Assembly: GCA_028554755.1 (NCBI GenBank)
Contig: JAPTOF010000009.1
Span: 15,663,501 to 15,727,500, forward strand
Direction of reading: 5' to 3'
Length of the DNA stretch: 64,000 nt
Source of the DNA: Cordia subcordata
Taxonomy: Eukaryota; Streptophyta; Magnoliopsida; Boraginales; Cordiaceae
Shown: positions 39,911-52,162 of the stretch, one piece after another
Layout of the letters: each line of letters starts with the position of its first letter
Numbering within the stretch: the stretch's first letter is position 1
Position numbers and translations under genes: made by a program
Notes under the pieces: generated by a model
Told to the model about the DNA's origin: nothing
Seen by the model: the letters and a program-made list of their open reading frames with translations, nothing else
The model's database searches: none

Positions 39911-41419
39911 AAATTCTTATTCTTAAAAGAGGATTCCCCTCGAGTTTAAATAAATTAAAGTTGCCATATAAATATAAATATAGGACTTAAATTTTGGTGA
40001 AATAGAAGAAGTAATTATTAAGAATATTTCCTACTCTCGCCTCTAATAGATAAATGCCTAAACAGAAGTTTAATAGAATGTCGCTTCTTAATAGGGAATT
40101 AGATGCCTTCAATTTCGCTTCTTATTGTTTGAAATGCTATGTATAATGTTAGGGTTTGGCAACGTTGTCTTAGGGTTTGTTCTTGGTTTGAGCCATTCCA
40201 TGTGTGGATTTTGGTCCGTGTTGGGCCCGTGTTCTTTTAGTTGCCAACAATTTTTCATACCAAAAAGGAAATAAAAAAAAAAAAAAACTTTCCATTATAT
40301 ACTCAGCGATCAAGAACGGAAAGAACTCAATGTATGCCAATTTATATTACCAACATGATATTTTATCGTCAGAAGCTTTGTTGTTAAAATTATTTTAATC
40401 TTTTTTCCAAAATTACATCCCATAAATACTTTATATAAATTTATATTAAGCCAATAGTTGACAGGCAAAATTTGCTCAGATAACTAGAGGCCTTCAATTT
40501 CGCTTCTTAATAGTGGAAAATTCAACAAACGCACATAAATTTGGAAAAGCACTCAAATGAATTTTGTTAAATTTATTTCAATCTTTTTCAAAATTAATAT
40601 TATGTTCCATAACTACTGTTTATAATTTTATATTAAGCCAGTAACTCTATCATGCAACTTTGAACTTATGTTAATTATTTTAGCAAATTAATTTATTTTT
40701 AATTTTTTAAATCAATATATATATATATATATAATTTCTTTAATACAAAAAACTTTAAAATATTAGAAATTATATTATTAAGGATCGATTAGATCACATA
40801 ACTTTGGAAAAGCAATTGCCGAGCAAATGAAGAATTCTTTCCAAAACAGCAAAAGATTGAGCTTCTACCATTATGTTCTGCTCCCATCTCTCCAGAAAGA
40901 AAAAGAAATCAATGTAAAATTGATTTTATTGCCACAAATTTATCCTCAGAAGTTCGTTAAATGATTCTATTCATATGAATTGATTTGGATTTTCTCCTAA
41001 TGTACTTTTCTCCGAGTAATGAGGAGGTGCTTTCTAGTCCCTTAGATTTAAATAAAACGATTTAGGCTATCTAATTATAAATAGAGCTAATAAATTTAAA
41101 AAGAGATAAATATTTTTCCTTGTTTATAATTTTCCTAATTAAAAGCTAATCAAAATCTTTCATTTAAGTATTCCTTTTTTATTTTTTTTCCTAATCACAT
41201 TCTCAATGTCACACAAGGTACACATGAATTATATAGAAGACACCACATGTTTGCCTTGTTGTAGCTTTAAGAATCTGATTAGGAAAGAAAATAAAAAGGG
41301 AATACTTAAATGCTACATTTTGATTAGCTTTTGATTAGGAAAATTATAAAAAAGAAAGTATGTTTATATCTTTTTAAATTTATGTGTTCTATTTATAAGT
41401 GGATGGCTCAGATGGGTCT
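39911..41419. other. Copy A, upstream of the F-box gene; no gene
   Basis: Collinear with 52163-53664 in copy B, including a shared A run near 40268. The first few hundred bases are the presumed F-box promoter. No coding frame is supported. Confidence 0.45.
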
Positions 41420-43177
41420 ATATACCATTCACTCTAAACTATGTGCACCAACATAGCATGATGTACATGTTCACAATATATTTATGTTATATTTTTGCAA
41501 TTTTCATACGTTTATAATTTTTACTCTATATGTTCACAATTTTTATACGTTCACAGTTTTAATATATTCAAAATATTTAATTGTTTACAATTTCAAACAT
41601 AATGTTCACAACTTCTAGACAAAATGTTCACAACCATTATTCAATTTCTCTATCTCCAAGTGTCATAAGCCAATCATCAACTCCTCCATTTGAGTTCTCC
41701 TCACTCTGCTCTGGGCTCATATCCTTTATCTTTGCAAGACAAGCAATTGCAACATCAATTCCTCGAAAGATGCCAAGTACAAAATCATTAGCATAATCAA
41801 GACATCATCATCACCATTCACTAGCAACACAGTTATTATGAATCCCTAATTTTGATTAGGAAAATTATAAAAAAGAAAATATATTTACCTCTTTTTGAAC
41901 TTTTTTATTCCATTTATAATTGGATGGCCCAGATGGATCTATATATTATGCACCCACGCTATGTGTACCAACATAACATGGTATACCTACTCACAATATT
42001 TATGTTATATGTTCGCAAATTTCATACGTTCATATTTTTATTTCACAATTTTTATATGTTCATAATTTTTTAATTATACGTTTATAATTTTTATATTACA
42101 TGTTTACTGTTTTAATATGTTCAAAATATTTAATTGTTGTTAAGTTTTATGTGTTCACAATTTTAAACGTAATGTTTACAACTTCTGGGCAAAACTTTCA
42201 CGGCCATTACTCAATTTCTCCATCTCCAAGAGTCATAAGCCAATCATTAACTCTTACATGTAAGTTCTCCTCACTCTACTCTAGGCTCATCCTTTATCTT
42301 TGCAAGGAAATCAATTGCAACATCAGTTCCTCAAAAGATGGTAAAATCATCAGCATAATCAAGACGTCATCATCACCATTCACCAGCAACACAGTTATTA
42401 TAAATCCCTAATTTTTCTTCAATTTCACCATCACAATCATCAACATAACTATTATTATCCTGACCACCAATATCATCAAATGGAATATAAAAATTATTAT
42501 CAACAAATTGATAAGACCTTCTTCATCCTCACCATCTATTAGAGGCTTCCTTGCCCTATGGAGTCCATAATACCATTTGTGCAAATTCAAACAAAAAATT
42601 ACATGATTTTTCAATAAATTTGCTCAAATCTAATTTTCAAAAAATACACAACAAAGAAGTAAAGAAAATTTGTTTTATTAACAAATTTTTATTCATTTTT
42701 GTTTCCAAAAGAATGAGCTCAAAGCTTTACAAAACTAACAAAAATTCACTTGCGAGCTTAGATTTCAATTGCAAAAACAAGCTTGACCTTCGGCAATCTT
42801 CACTTCATAGCGTTGAAAGTGTAATGGCAAGAGAAGAGAGAGGGAAGGAGAAGACGGCAACATTATTAGGTGACTGTGGACAGTGGTGCTTCATGATGAC
42901 GGAGATTAGAGATTGTTGTGTTGGTCGACAGTAAATGAAGAACATGATGGTAGTGGTTGATTCGAGATCCATGGCTAGATCTCTGGATAAAATGAGTATC
43001 TGTATATGTGTGTGTGTTTGTGAGAGAGAGAGTAGATCAATGAAAGAAGAGAGAGATAGAGTTTGTGTTTGCGTGTGAGTTTTTTTTTTTTTTTTTAAAG
43101 ATGGGGTGCTTGTGTTACACATACCATAAGATGCACGTTGCTCTTCTGGTGTGCAGTAGTTAGAGTGTATGGTATAA
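41420..43177. mobile_element. Non-autonomous TIR element, copy A
   Basis: The left end ATATACCATTCACTCTAAAC followed by TATGTGCACCA is matched in inverted form by the right end near 43150-43177 (TGTGCAGTAGTTAGAGTGTA then TGGTATAAT). The inside holds two direct copies of a unit of about 515 bp starting near 41330 and 41853. Each has TTCACAATTTTTATA motifs, TCATAAGCCAATCAT and CATCATCACCATTCAC. Beyond them is a CTTCCTTGCCCTATGGAGTC stretch and a region near 42820-43080 with AGAGAG and GTGTGT runs. No transposase is seen. Superfamily not assigned. Confidence 0.5.
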
Positions 43178-43196
43178 TCTGTGGGCCTCGATTGTT

Positions 43197-43344
43197 TTAT
43201 TTAAATCTAAGAGACAAGAACGTACTTTCTAGTCACTCGGAGAAAAGTTCACTAGGAGAGTATTCGAATCCGAATCTTGATCCTCTCCTAGTAGAGTTCT
43301 CTCCAAGTGACTAGAATGTGCATCATAGTCCTTTAGATTTAAAT
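43197..43344. mobile_element. Small foldback element, copy A
   Basis: Near-palindrome of about 150 bp. TTTAAATCTAAGAGAC, CTTTCTAGTCACTCGGAG and TTCACTAGGAGAG on the left pair with CTCTCCTAGTAGAG, CTCCAAGTGACTAGAATG and CTTTAGATTTAAA on the right. Confidence 0.75.
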
Positions 43345-44345
43345 GAAAAAATCTTGGTCATTCAATTAAACATATAATTTATGCATTTAAAAAAAATAAT
43401 TATGTTTTTCATATTTTTCCTAATTATAATATATTCAGAAAAAAACTATTCGGTTGGGTTAAATATAAGAATTCAGTTGGACTTTTAAGTTCAAATAATT
43501 GAATTTTTATTGTTACAAAACTATTAAATTAAACATTTCAAACCCTTAAACTTGAGTATTTTTTTATATTTGGGTTTTAGGTTTTCTAAATTCAAGTTCT
43601 GATTTTTTATTTTTGTTAAATATATTATGTTCATTTAGATTAGATTAAAAAAAAAACATAGATTCGTCAAATTGTGTTGTGCTAATTTAGACTAAATTTG
43701 AAAATAGATTTTGATTTTCATATAAGAGTGAAAATTGATTTGGATTTTTAATTTTACTTTAGAATTTTGAACTTCAAGAGCAAAAGTAAACTATTCAATT
43801 TGGTAATAAAAATTATAAAACTCAATCATAATTTAAATACCCAGGTTTTTGATCTTCAAGTTTCTCATGATCTTTTTTCTTGTGTGTTTTTGTTTTTGGT
43901 TAAACTGCATTGTACTAATTGAGATCAAATTTATTGAAAAAAAATTGAAGAAAACTAAATATAAAAAGTTTAAATTCATTTAAATTACAATTTTCTAAAT
44001 TTAAATATTTGTAAAATCATCTCAAATTACATTAAAGTGCTTATGAGAATAAAAAATAAAAAATCAACTTTTCAATATGATTCCTATATAACTTTTGTAT
44101 ATGAAATTCCAATTCGATTGAATCAAGTAAAATTCAAAAGAAAATCCTCATATTCACCAACACCCATCTAATTATACAAATTCTTGTTCACTTATAATTA
44201 ATCTCATCTTAAATTTATCAAAATAGCAAAAGACAAAATTAACACCTTTCTCAATTTTAATTTTAAAAAAATGTATAAATATAAGCACAACTTATTTGAC
44301 TCCTTGCAAAATTACTAAATTTTTTAATAACTATTTATTATATAA
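43345..44345. other. Copy A, AT-rich, no gene
   Basis: Collinear with 56359-57374. Only short frames, all interrupted differently in the two copies. Confidence 0.45.
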
Positions 44346-44588
44346 TGTTAACATAATAAATCAATAAACCAATATTCTCTCTACAAGCTTAAATTTTTAG
44401 ATGAGGTGGTGACTCTAATATGGTATTAGAGCCTAAAAGCCAAATAACATAGGTTCCATCCTTACCGTCACCTATTTAATTAAATTATCCACGTGCAAGC
44501 TTTAAACAAATTATGCTGCAGGTGAGGAGGCGTGTTAACATAATAAATCAATAAACTTATGTTTTTGGATGAGGTGATGACTCTAATA
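44346..44588 (+). mobile_element. TRIM (miniature LTR retrotransposon), copy A
   Basis: Short terminal direct repeats start TGTTAACATAATAAATCAAT (44346 and 44533) and end GACTCTAATA (44420 and 44588). Right after the first is TGGTATTAGAGCC, a primer-binding site for initiator-Met tRNA. Just before the second is a purine run GGTGAGGAGGCG. TATAA flanks both sides, a likely 5-bp target duplication. There is no coding room, which defines a TRIM. Confidence 0.8.
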
Positions 44589-46080
44589 TATAATTTAAAT
44601 TTTGTATCATAGTAATATTAGGTGATATAGTTGTGCTTTGGACAATGTTAATTTACTAATATGCCAAAATGACCAACCTCTCAATTCATTTGCTCGTTGG
44701 AACTCAGATGAATGTAAAACTCATTCATTATTCTAAATCACTTCCTGTACAATATTTTGCACTCGTTAACACCTTTCCCATAAAATAGTCGTAGAAAATA
44801 AGTGCCCAAGTAAAACAACTATCAACTAGCCGTAAATTCCTTCTTTATGATGATTGTCTATTTTTTATGCGCTAAAAAACAAGATAAAAAAAATTAAAGC
44901 ATTCTAAGTTAGTATGTTAACTAGTCAAATAATTATTATCACCTAAATAGCTAATTTTGATGAACAAACTCTAACTATACAAGTCTTTATGGAGTAATTA
45001 CTGAAGTGGTAATTGGGATTATTCCTCTAAAAAGTGATAATTAAAATTTTAATTCCTTCTCAAATGATAAAAATAGAAGGGTAAAATATATTGAACTCCT
45101 ATGATTTGCTTTATGTATGTAAGGCTCTTGTGCGTTTTAATACTCTTTCTAATTCTTCTTTATTTTTTAAAAAACAAATAAAGATATATGTTATACTTTA
45201 AAAAATAGAAGGGTGCTCTATTTTATCCCTTAGTAAGAAGAAATTAACTTTAATAATACTTAACAATCTTTAAGCAAATCATACGAGAATTTAATATATT
45301 TAACCCTCAAACAAAATAATGTACATCTAATATTTTATGATAAAACTTTTAGAATGTCAAAGATCGTTAATAGCACGCGACACCAGATGTGATTGGTAAT
45401 AATCATTACGTGCGTGAAGCGATCCTCGGACGTACGATTTGACCAAAGAACATTGTACAATTTGCGGTTTTTTAATTGTGCTCTTTTGGTCGCAAAACAA
45501 TGTTGGGACGATATTAGCAACAAACCAAAACCGTCTTCCGTAAATGTATTTTCCTGATAAATATATATAGTTATTGTCATTGTGAATTTAAATATTTTGA
45601 ATTAATTGATTAATTTATTTTTAATGTGTTGGAAGAAGACTTTAGTTTATTTACATTTATGAAAATAAATTAGAAAATTATGCTATTATGATATATAAAA
45701 ATTAAAATATAATGGATCAATGCAAATATAGCCAGCTTTAATTAGTCAAACAAACAAGCAGAATTAATACATGACCAGATTATTTAAAATTATGTACTAC
45801 TAACTAAGAAGGAAAGGAATAAGACTTGCGTATCTTGTACCTTATTAGAAGACTACTATATACGGGCATTGAAAGAGATAAATCCTTCGTGAAAGAATTT
45901 TAAGAGTTGCAAAACTTTCAACCACTAACCACATACTCAGATCATGGAGAACTTCAAAGGTCTTACAACCTCTTAGAATTTATATAACTTAATGAAAAAC
46001 CAAAGTCTCAAAATAATTATGAAAAAATCTCTATTTCTCATTCACTTTGAATATATCTATCTATTATCTATTATCTATTA
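44589..46080. other. Copy A, AT-rich, no gene
   Basis: Collinear with 57758-58784 and, after the retrotransposon in copy B, 62888-63356. A GC-richer patch at 45355-45545 is well conserved between copies but I see no shared coding frame. Confidence 0.45.
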
Positions 46081-46935
46081 TCTATACTATACTTTATAAA
46101 AGAACCCTCTAAAATATAATAAACAGAAGTCTCACATAAATAGCATTTTTAACATCTTTTTGCCACTTCACTCTCTTACATTACGTTTGATTGAAAAAAT
46201 CGTGCTTCCCCACAATTCTACTTAACATCACATGCCAAAATACCTTTCATGCCATCAGATTTACGTTGATTTACTAATTTATTTTAATATTTATGATGGA
46301 ATATGGCCCATATTCCAAATAAGTAGCAAAGATCCAAGTTCTGGCCAAAGTATGAGTCTTGCCATATTTGGAGTTTTGCTTTATTTGTTCTTCTACCATA
46401 TCTTTACTCTTACCATATATGTAGTGTTACCATATTCGTAGTGCTACCATATTTGGTGTTTCTTGTACTTTATAAATTGGGACTTTGCCTATTGTATTAG
46501 TGTGAAACAGAGGAACAGAGATGTGAGATAGAGAGTAAATGACCTTCAGGATGAGAAGAGCTAGAGGAGCGAGGGCCTGCAGGCCCGAGCCCTCTCTTCC
46601 TGTGTTATATTCATTCTTATCATAGTAGAATTCTTTTGTTTGCCCGTGGACGTAGGCTGAAGGCTGAACCACGTTAAAAATATTATATCCATCATGTTTT
46701 ACATTTTTCTCTGTCTTGTTTATATTCGTTCTAAACACCTCAAATTCCTAACAAACTAGTATTAGAGCCCGATTTGGAGGACTGGGCGTGTGTTTGTTAA
46801 TTTTTATACAAATCCACATTTACTTAATTCTTAAAATATAATTTCATTGCAATGTTTAGTAATATCAAAAACTCTATTTTTAAAAAAACCAATCATATAT
46901 TTCGCAACCTGTGCATGACACGGGTGTTAGACTAG
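46081..46935 (+). mobile_element. Non-autonomous Helitron, copy A
   Basis: The 5' end TCTATACTATACTTTATAAA has the TC start and AT-rich form of plant Helitrons. The 3' end has the hairpin CCTGTGCATGACACGGG, then TGTTAGA, then CTAG followed by T. There are no terminal inverted repeats and no target duplication is expected. At 855 bp it lacks Rep/helicase coding sequence. Most of the inside is an LTR fragment with primer-binding site. Confidence 0.8.
46294..46772 (+). repeat. LTR plus primer-binding site nested in the Helitron
   Basis: Looks like the 5' LTR of a Copia-type element. It starts near TGATGGAATATGGCCC, has a TATA-like run (TTTATAAATTGGGAC near 46470), and ends CCTAACA at 46753, followed by TAGTATTAGAGCCCG, close to an initiator-Met primer-binding site. 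It stops a few bases later, so no retrotransposon body is present. The same fragment is in the Helitron of copy B. Confidence 0.65.
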
Positions 46936-47870
46936 TATATATATGTATAAAACAAAGCCTATTACACCGAAATGTTGCCACATGGCACGATTCAGAGCTT
47001 TTGTTGCATTGTTCCAATAATGCCCTTGTATATGCAGAAGTTTTTATTATCAGAGCTTTAATTACAAAATGATTTCTTCCTTATTTAAAGGCGAGCATGT
47101 ATGATATTTCAATCATTATTTTTTTAACGCTCATTCCAATCAAATTTATATCTTTCAGAGATTTTGTCATTTAATTATTAAAGATACTAACATAGTATGT
47201 TTCTCCTTAAATTAAGATGTCAGTTTTTCAAAAATATTTTAATTTTTGGTTAAACAAAAGAGATTAACATGTTTTATATTCCATAAATATCATCATCATT
47301 ACAAGTGCATATCATGTAATTTTTATTCTAATTTTGACGTCTAAATATAACTTCAAAATCTTTTCTTTTTCTTTTCTATATATGATATACACTTAATCAC
47401 TAATCTAAAATCATGGTTAAATATTATTTTAGTGTCGTATTCAAGCTCATAGATTCCAATCTCATGCATGGCAGCACATATTCACTTCCTTTCTATTTTA
47501 AATACTCGCAATTCGATTGATTCCTTTTTTATCACCATAACTTCTCTGTCATTCTAGATTGTGGTATCTTATAAATTTTAAAATTATGTATATGTAAGGT
47601 AATCAAAGTATGTTGCCAATTTTTGTGAGATCTATTTCGATTTACACACTAATTACCGACAAAATCATTGCTAATTGGGGGTTTTCCTTATATTAAACTA
47701 TTTTTATACACGTGTTCATATTGTTATGCCTCTATATTTCACTAACCTTTTATTATCTCTATTACTGTTGCTTCAGTATGTAGCTTTTTAGAAGGAGTGG
47801 TATGAAAAAATTTTTATTATATCATCCCACACATCTATTTAAATGTTCATTACTTATCTGTACACATATC
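46936..47870. other. Spacer between duplication copies, no gene
   Basis: AT-rich DNA without a visible partner in the window (copy B runs off the edge at the equivalent point). Confidence 0.4.
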
Positions 47871-48905
47871 TTGAGTTTTCAAGTATAAAAAATTGTTTTG
47901 CATCTTCAATTTGCTGCAAATTATTACCTGCCAAAATTATATCATCAACATGAACAAGTATTGATGAAAATCTCCATTATGGGATCGGATAAACAATGAA
48001 TAATCTGTCTTTGATTGGTGAAAGTCAAAGGCTTTTAAAGCTAATGAGAGCTTCAAAAACCATTGTGTAGAAGCCTGTTTCAAGTCATATAATGACTTGT
48101 TAAGTTTGCACACTTGAGTCTCCCCCTTCCATCCAAATCTAGGAGGCAATGACATAGACATATCCTCATTAAGGTCACTATGCAAGAACACGTTGTTAAC
48201 ATCAAGCTGGTGAATGTGCCATCCTGGAAAAGCAGCAACACTAAGGAAGATACGTACAGTAACCAACTTTGCAACTAGGGCAAACGTCTCTTGATAATCA
48301 AGGCCTTCAATTTTGAGTGTATCCTTTGGCAGCCAAAAAGGTCTTATGACACTCAACGGTTCCATTAGCTTTTAGCTTTACCTCGTACACTCATTTACAT
48401 CCTATGGGCTTCTTGCCATGTGGAAGAGGCATAAGGGTCCAAGTATTATTAGCTTGTAATGCTTGAATTTCATCATGCATTGCTTTTCTCCATTTAGGGT
48501 CTTTCATGGCCTGCAAGAAACTAGTTGGTTCTTTGATATTGGTTAATGTAATGGTAAAGGCTTTATGAGAGGTGGACAACTGATCATAAGAAATAACTTG
48601 AGAAAGTTTGTGTGGTGTACCTAATTGTTGAACTATGCTAGAGGTTGATGATTGTCTAGGCCTTGACGGGAGGGCTGCTTCAACATGGAAGTGCTGAAGA
48701 AAAGTAGGTTGTTTTATTTGTCTATTTGGTAGATAAAGCGTAGGAGGTAGTGTTGGACTTGTAAAGGTCATGGGGTATGAAGGAGCATCAGTAGTATTAG
48801 AGAGTTAATGAATTTCTGGTGAAGAAGTTGTTAATGACTCAATAAGATTTTGAGTCGAATGTATGATAGGATCGTCAAAAAGAATGAAGTCCCTAGGAGG
48901 AGAAT
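47871..48905 (-). pseudogene. Truncated Copia reverse-transcriptase fragment
   Basis: Minus-strand remains of the Copia RT: ended by MKDPKWRKAMHDEIQALQAN and NTWTLMPLPHGKKPIGCK in one frame, then in another DYQETFALVAKLVTVR, WHIHQLDVNNVFLHSDL, CKLNKSLYDLKQASTQW, and the catalytic block VDDIILAG near 47930-47950. Frameshifts near 48370 and the absence of gag, integrase, RNase H and LTRs mark it as a dead fragment. It is not related closely to the 29.5-32.8 kb element. Confidence 0.85.
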
Positions 48906-49627
48906 TATAGCACTCTCATTAGCTGCGAAAATGTGCTTAAAGGGAATTCCACTCTTTTTTGTTTCCTTTTAAAAAGCAAAATAAGAAAACAAAAAAAAAG
49001 GAAAAGAAAAAGAACAAATGGCAGCCACGCCACAACCGCTGCCGCTGTCGCACCACCACCACTACACTAAAACTACAACCACAACCACCACAAAAGCATA
49101 AAGAATTATATTAGTTAAATTAAGAAAAATAATTCACTGATCAGTTTTTCTTTTTCTTAATTTATGAATATTACGCCTGTGTTTTCGCTTGGTCGATGGT
49201 TCCTGAGCCATGAAATTAGAGATTGTCGATGCTGAATTGAAGTTAGAATAGGAATCCACTCGCTCTAGCTTCACTACACGAAGCGGCTTCGAGTGTGAAT
49301 TCACGGGCAAAGTTTCTAAATGAGCAAAGATTGAGAACTTGCCGGTACAGTCAATGAGCGCCTCGTCGGACGGGAAAATCGACAACCAACGAAGCGAGTC
49401 AAACGATGAAGTAGAAGAAAGGCAGTGACAGTAATTTGTTCATTCATTCTGGCTTGCTTTTTTTTTTTTTTTTTCCGATCCAATAGCATTTTCTCTAACG
49501 AGGAGATTTACAACCATGGAGGATTTCTCTGCTTCAAATGCCAATAGAGAACCTCACCAATCTCACTATTCTAGGTTCTTGGAGATCTAAGGTAGGCAAG
49601 AAAAGAAGAGAGAGAAAGAAGGGTAAG

Positions 49628-49919
49628 AATAGGGAGAGAGAGGTGAGAAGATAGAGATAAGGCTGCTACTATAAGGGCTATATATATATATATATATATA
49701 TATATAAGCACGTGTATAATAAGTGTATGTAGTTAGGGTGTATGGTATAATTTGTAGGATAAATGACCATGAATGATATATATATATATATAATAGGGAG
49801 AGAGAGGTGAGAAGATAGAGATAAGGCTGCTACTATAAGGGCTATATATATATAAGCACGTGTATAATAAGTGTACGTAGTTAGGGTGTGTAGTATAATT
49901 TGTAGGATAAATGACAATA

Positions 49920-49951
<32 letters not shown>

Positions 49952-49953
49952 TA
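49628..49953. repeat. Tandem duplication of about 160 bp with (TA)n runs
   Basis: AGGGAGAGAGAGGTGAGAAG through TAGTTAGGGTGT and AGGATAAATGAC appears twice, starting near 49629 and 49796, separated by TA runs. Copy A has a single version, so this arose after the large duplication. Confidence 0.85.
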
Positions 49954-50650
49954 CTTGTATCTTCAAAAGAGAAGTGTGTGAGTTTTGGTTAATAGCGCCA
50001 AATAAAAATAATAAGAATGAGAATACTAAAATGACCGTAATTGATATTTAATTTGTCAGGAAGAAAAAGATAATGACCATATAGTAATTTGCAACAACGA
50101 ACTAATAAAATTCAAAATCATATTAATCATATCTATGCCATAAGATATGTGGGTTTTAGTTAACTATGAAATTTTGCAATGTGATGATAATTGAACAGCT
50201 TTCAAATAAATATTGAAAAGAATTCCTTTATTACCAGGGCAGGAAAGTAAACATCTATTACTTATGAATAAGTCCTTACGATCGACGAGTAAAATATGAT
50301 TGGAACAAAAACCCGATGAGTAATGGTTACCACTATACGTTGTCCTAACATATATGCAGGCAGGAAGAAGCTTGCTAACCTCAACAGTGACTCTTTAAAA
50401 TATGATGAATTTGGAGGAGGTGAATGACATGTTCATCGAATAACATCAAATGGGAACACACAGAAGGTGTATTAGTGACTTTAAAAAATAAAATAAATAA
50501 AAATAAAAACTTTTCTAAGGTCAAACAAGTTTCAAATATAATTTATCAAGTATAATGAGACAAATGAAACGAGATCAAGAATAAATAAAGGGGAAAAAAA
50601 AACTACACCACTTATGCCACCCTATCGTGTCAATATGCTTCCCATTCTAA

Positions 50651-52143
50651 TCTAAAGCAAACTCCGTAGCTGAGAGGCCACTCCCCTTAAAACTGGTCAT
50701 AAATTTCCATCGTCACTTCCTTTAAGCCTTCTGAATGATCTCTTCTTGCTATCAGATTCTCATAGAGAAACCTCGTGGCTTCATTATATTTTTTGAGCTT
50801 TATGACCTTGGGATGACAAGTCCTGAACAACGCATCAAAAAAATTCGTTGGCATCGATGCTACTCGAGAGCACATCTTCAAGTGCAACTCCTCAACTTGG
50901 ACCACAGGACCGCGAGGAATCCTCATCACATTGTTGCACAGGGAATGGAACGATAGGTGTAATGAAATTTTAGATGGAAGCAACTTGGCTAGAAATCCTT
51001 CATCTTATCGAACTCATCGTAAGTGTCGCCATCGTGAATCGACGAGCTTATGCATCGGTGTGTATATCTTCGACTTCAATTGACTCAAACATTGATTAAA
51101 CATACATCGTGCAAGACGTGACGGTGGGTAGCTCAAGTTTAAATAACGACAAGCTTGGAGCATTGATTTTCACCTCCTCAAGTCTTCCATACCAATTAGC
51201 ATTACGCGCTTGAGCGAATGACTTGATATATCGATTTTTTCCACACCACAGAAACCTAAGAGCAGACCCTCAACTTGCGGAAATTTGTACTTGAAGTTGT
51301 CGAAAAATGTCGCTGCTGAGGGAAGATCGCCAACTATTCCCAGATATTTCAACTCTTGAGTTCTACTCAAATCAAGAGAGCAGCCATGTCGGGCCATAGA
51401 GCAATATAAACTTTCAAGATGGGGAGCTTCAATTTCCACAGATTCATTCCCTTGAGCAACCCAAACAACAAGTTTCTTAAGATTACAAAGGTTGTTTACC
51501 TTAATTTTTACCAAGCCTACACAACACCCAATGTGTAAATCTTCAATCAGAGGGCATCCCTGGATTATACCTTGAAACGTATCATCACTTATGTGTATTT
51601 GACCTAGATATAATGATCGAAGGTTGTCAAACGTCACCTTGTTAACACTCCACAAAACATTTGTCCCATAAATGGTCAATTCTCTTAGAGTCTTGGCTTC
51701 AAAAAACTTATGAGGCAAAGCGTATGAAGGGCACTGTGGATCTGTTTGTGCAAAAAAATCAAGTTGAAGTCTCTTGACACCATTTTGAACAGCAATTCCA
51801 ATCCATTCATCGATAGTTGAAGCTGAACAAGAATCATTTATGATTATAGGCAAAGTTAATTGAGCAATACCTATTTTCTGCTCTTGATATCTCTGAAAGG
51901 TGCTTTTGATAAATTTGAGATACTTTTCTTTTGTCTCTAGATTGCGAAGATTTCGATAACGTACGCCATCGCCGAAATTCAAAGTAGGGCACGTAAGCCA
52001 AGCTCTATGCCATGCCTTGCACAACAGACTTGCTCGAGCTGCTTCTTTTGTCTTCAGGAATGATAGTATGCGATGAATTATGTCTTGAGGCAATTGAGAG
52101 ATGACCACGCTCCCATTGAAGCACCCCTTTGTAAATCTGCCAT
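50651..52143 (-). pseudogene. F-box/LRR protein gene, copy B, several frameshifts
   Basis: Same protein as the copy A gene: F-box (VISQLPQDIIHRILSFLKTK), LRR-like middle (LRELTIYG, LRSLYLGQIHISDDTFQ, CPLIEDLHIGCC, LKKLVVWV) and FBD-like end (EELHLKMCSRV, CHPKVIKLKKY). It keeps Gly where copy A has the stop (KYLGIVGDLP). It has lost one C near 52112, moving the ATG that matches copy A (52143) out of frame, although an alternative in-frame ATG exists at 52162. A one-base deletion near 51177 ends the frame after GMEDLRR, and more indels follow near 51000-51050 and 50690-50735. A truncated protein of about 330 residues with the F-box could still be made. Confidence 0.9.
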
Positions 52144-52162
52144 TGACCGCTGGAAACAGCAC

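Larger units (their letters stand above)
36530..46935. repeat. Segmental duplication copy A
   Basis: This block is collinear with 49050-64000 in the same orientation. Both start at a CCACAACCACCACAAAAGC stretch, then share ATGAATATTACGCCTGTG, an F-box gene, the same AT-rich downstream DNA, a TIR element, a small foldback, a TRIM and a Helitron. Identity by eye is above 90 percent in the F-box part. Distance between starts is about 12.5 kb. The right end may extend past 46935, since the partner runs off the window. Confidence 0.9.

Noticed and set aside
42551..42934. 127-codon plus-strand frame in copy A TIR element
   Set aside because: Not kept intact in copy B, AT-rich, no domain; part of the repeat.
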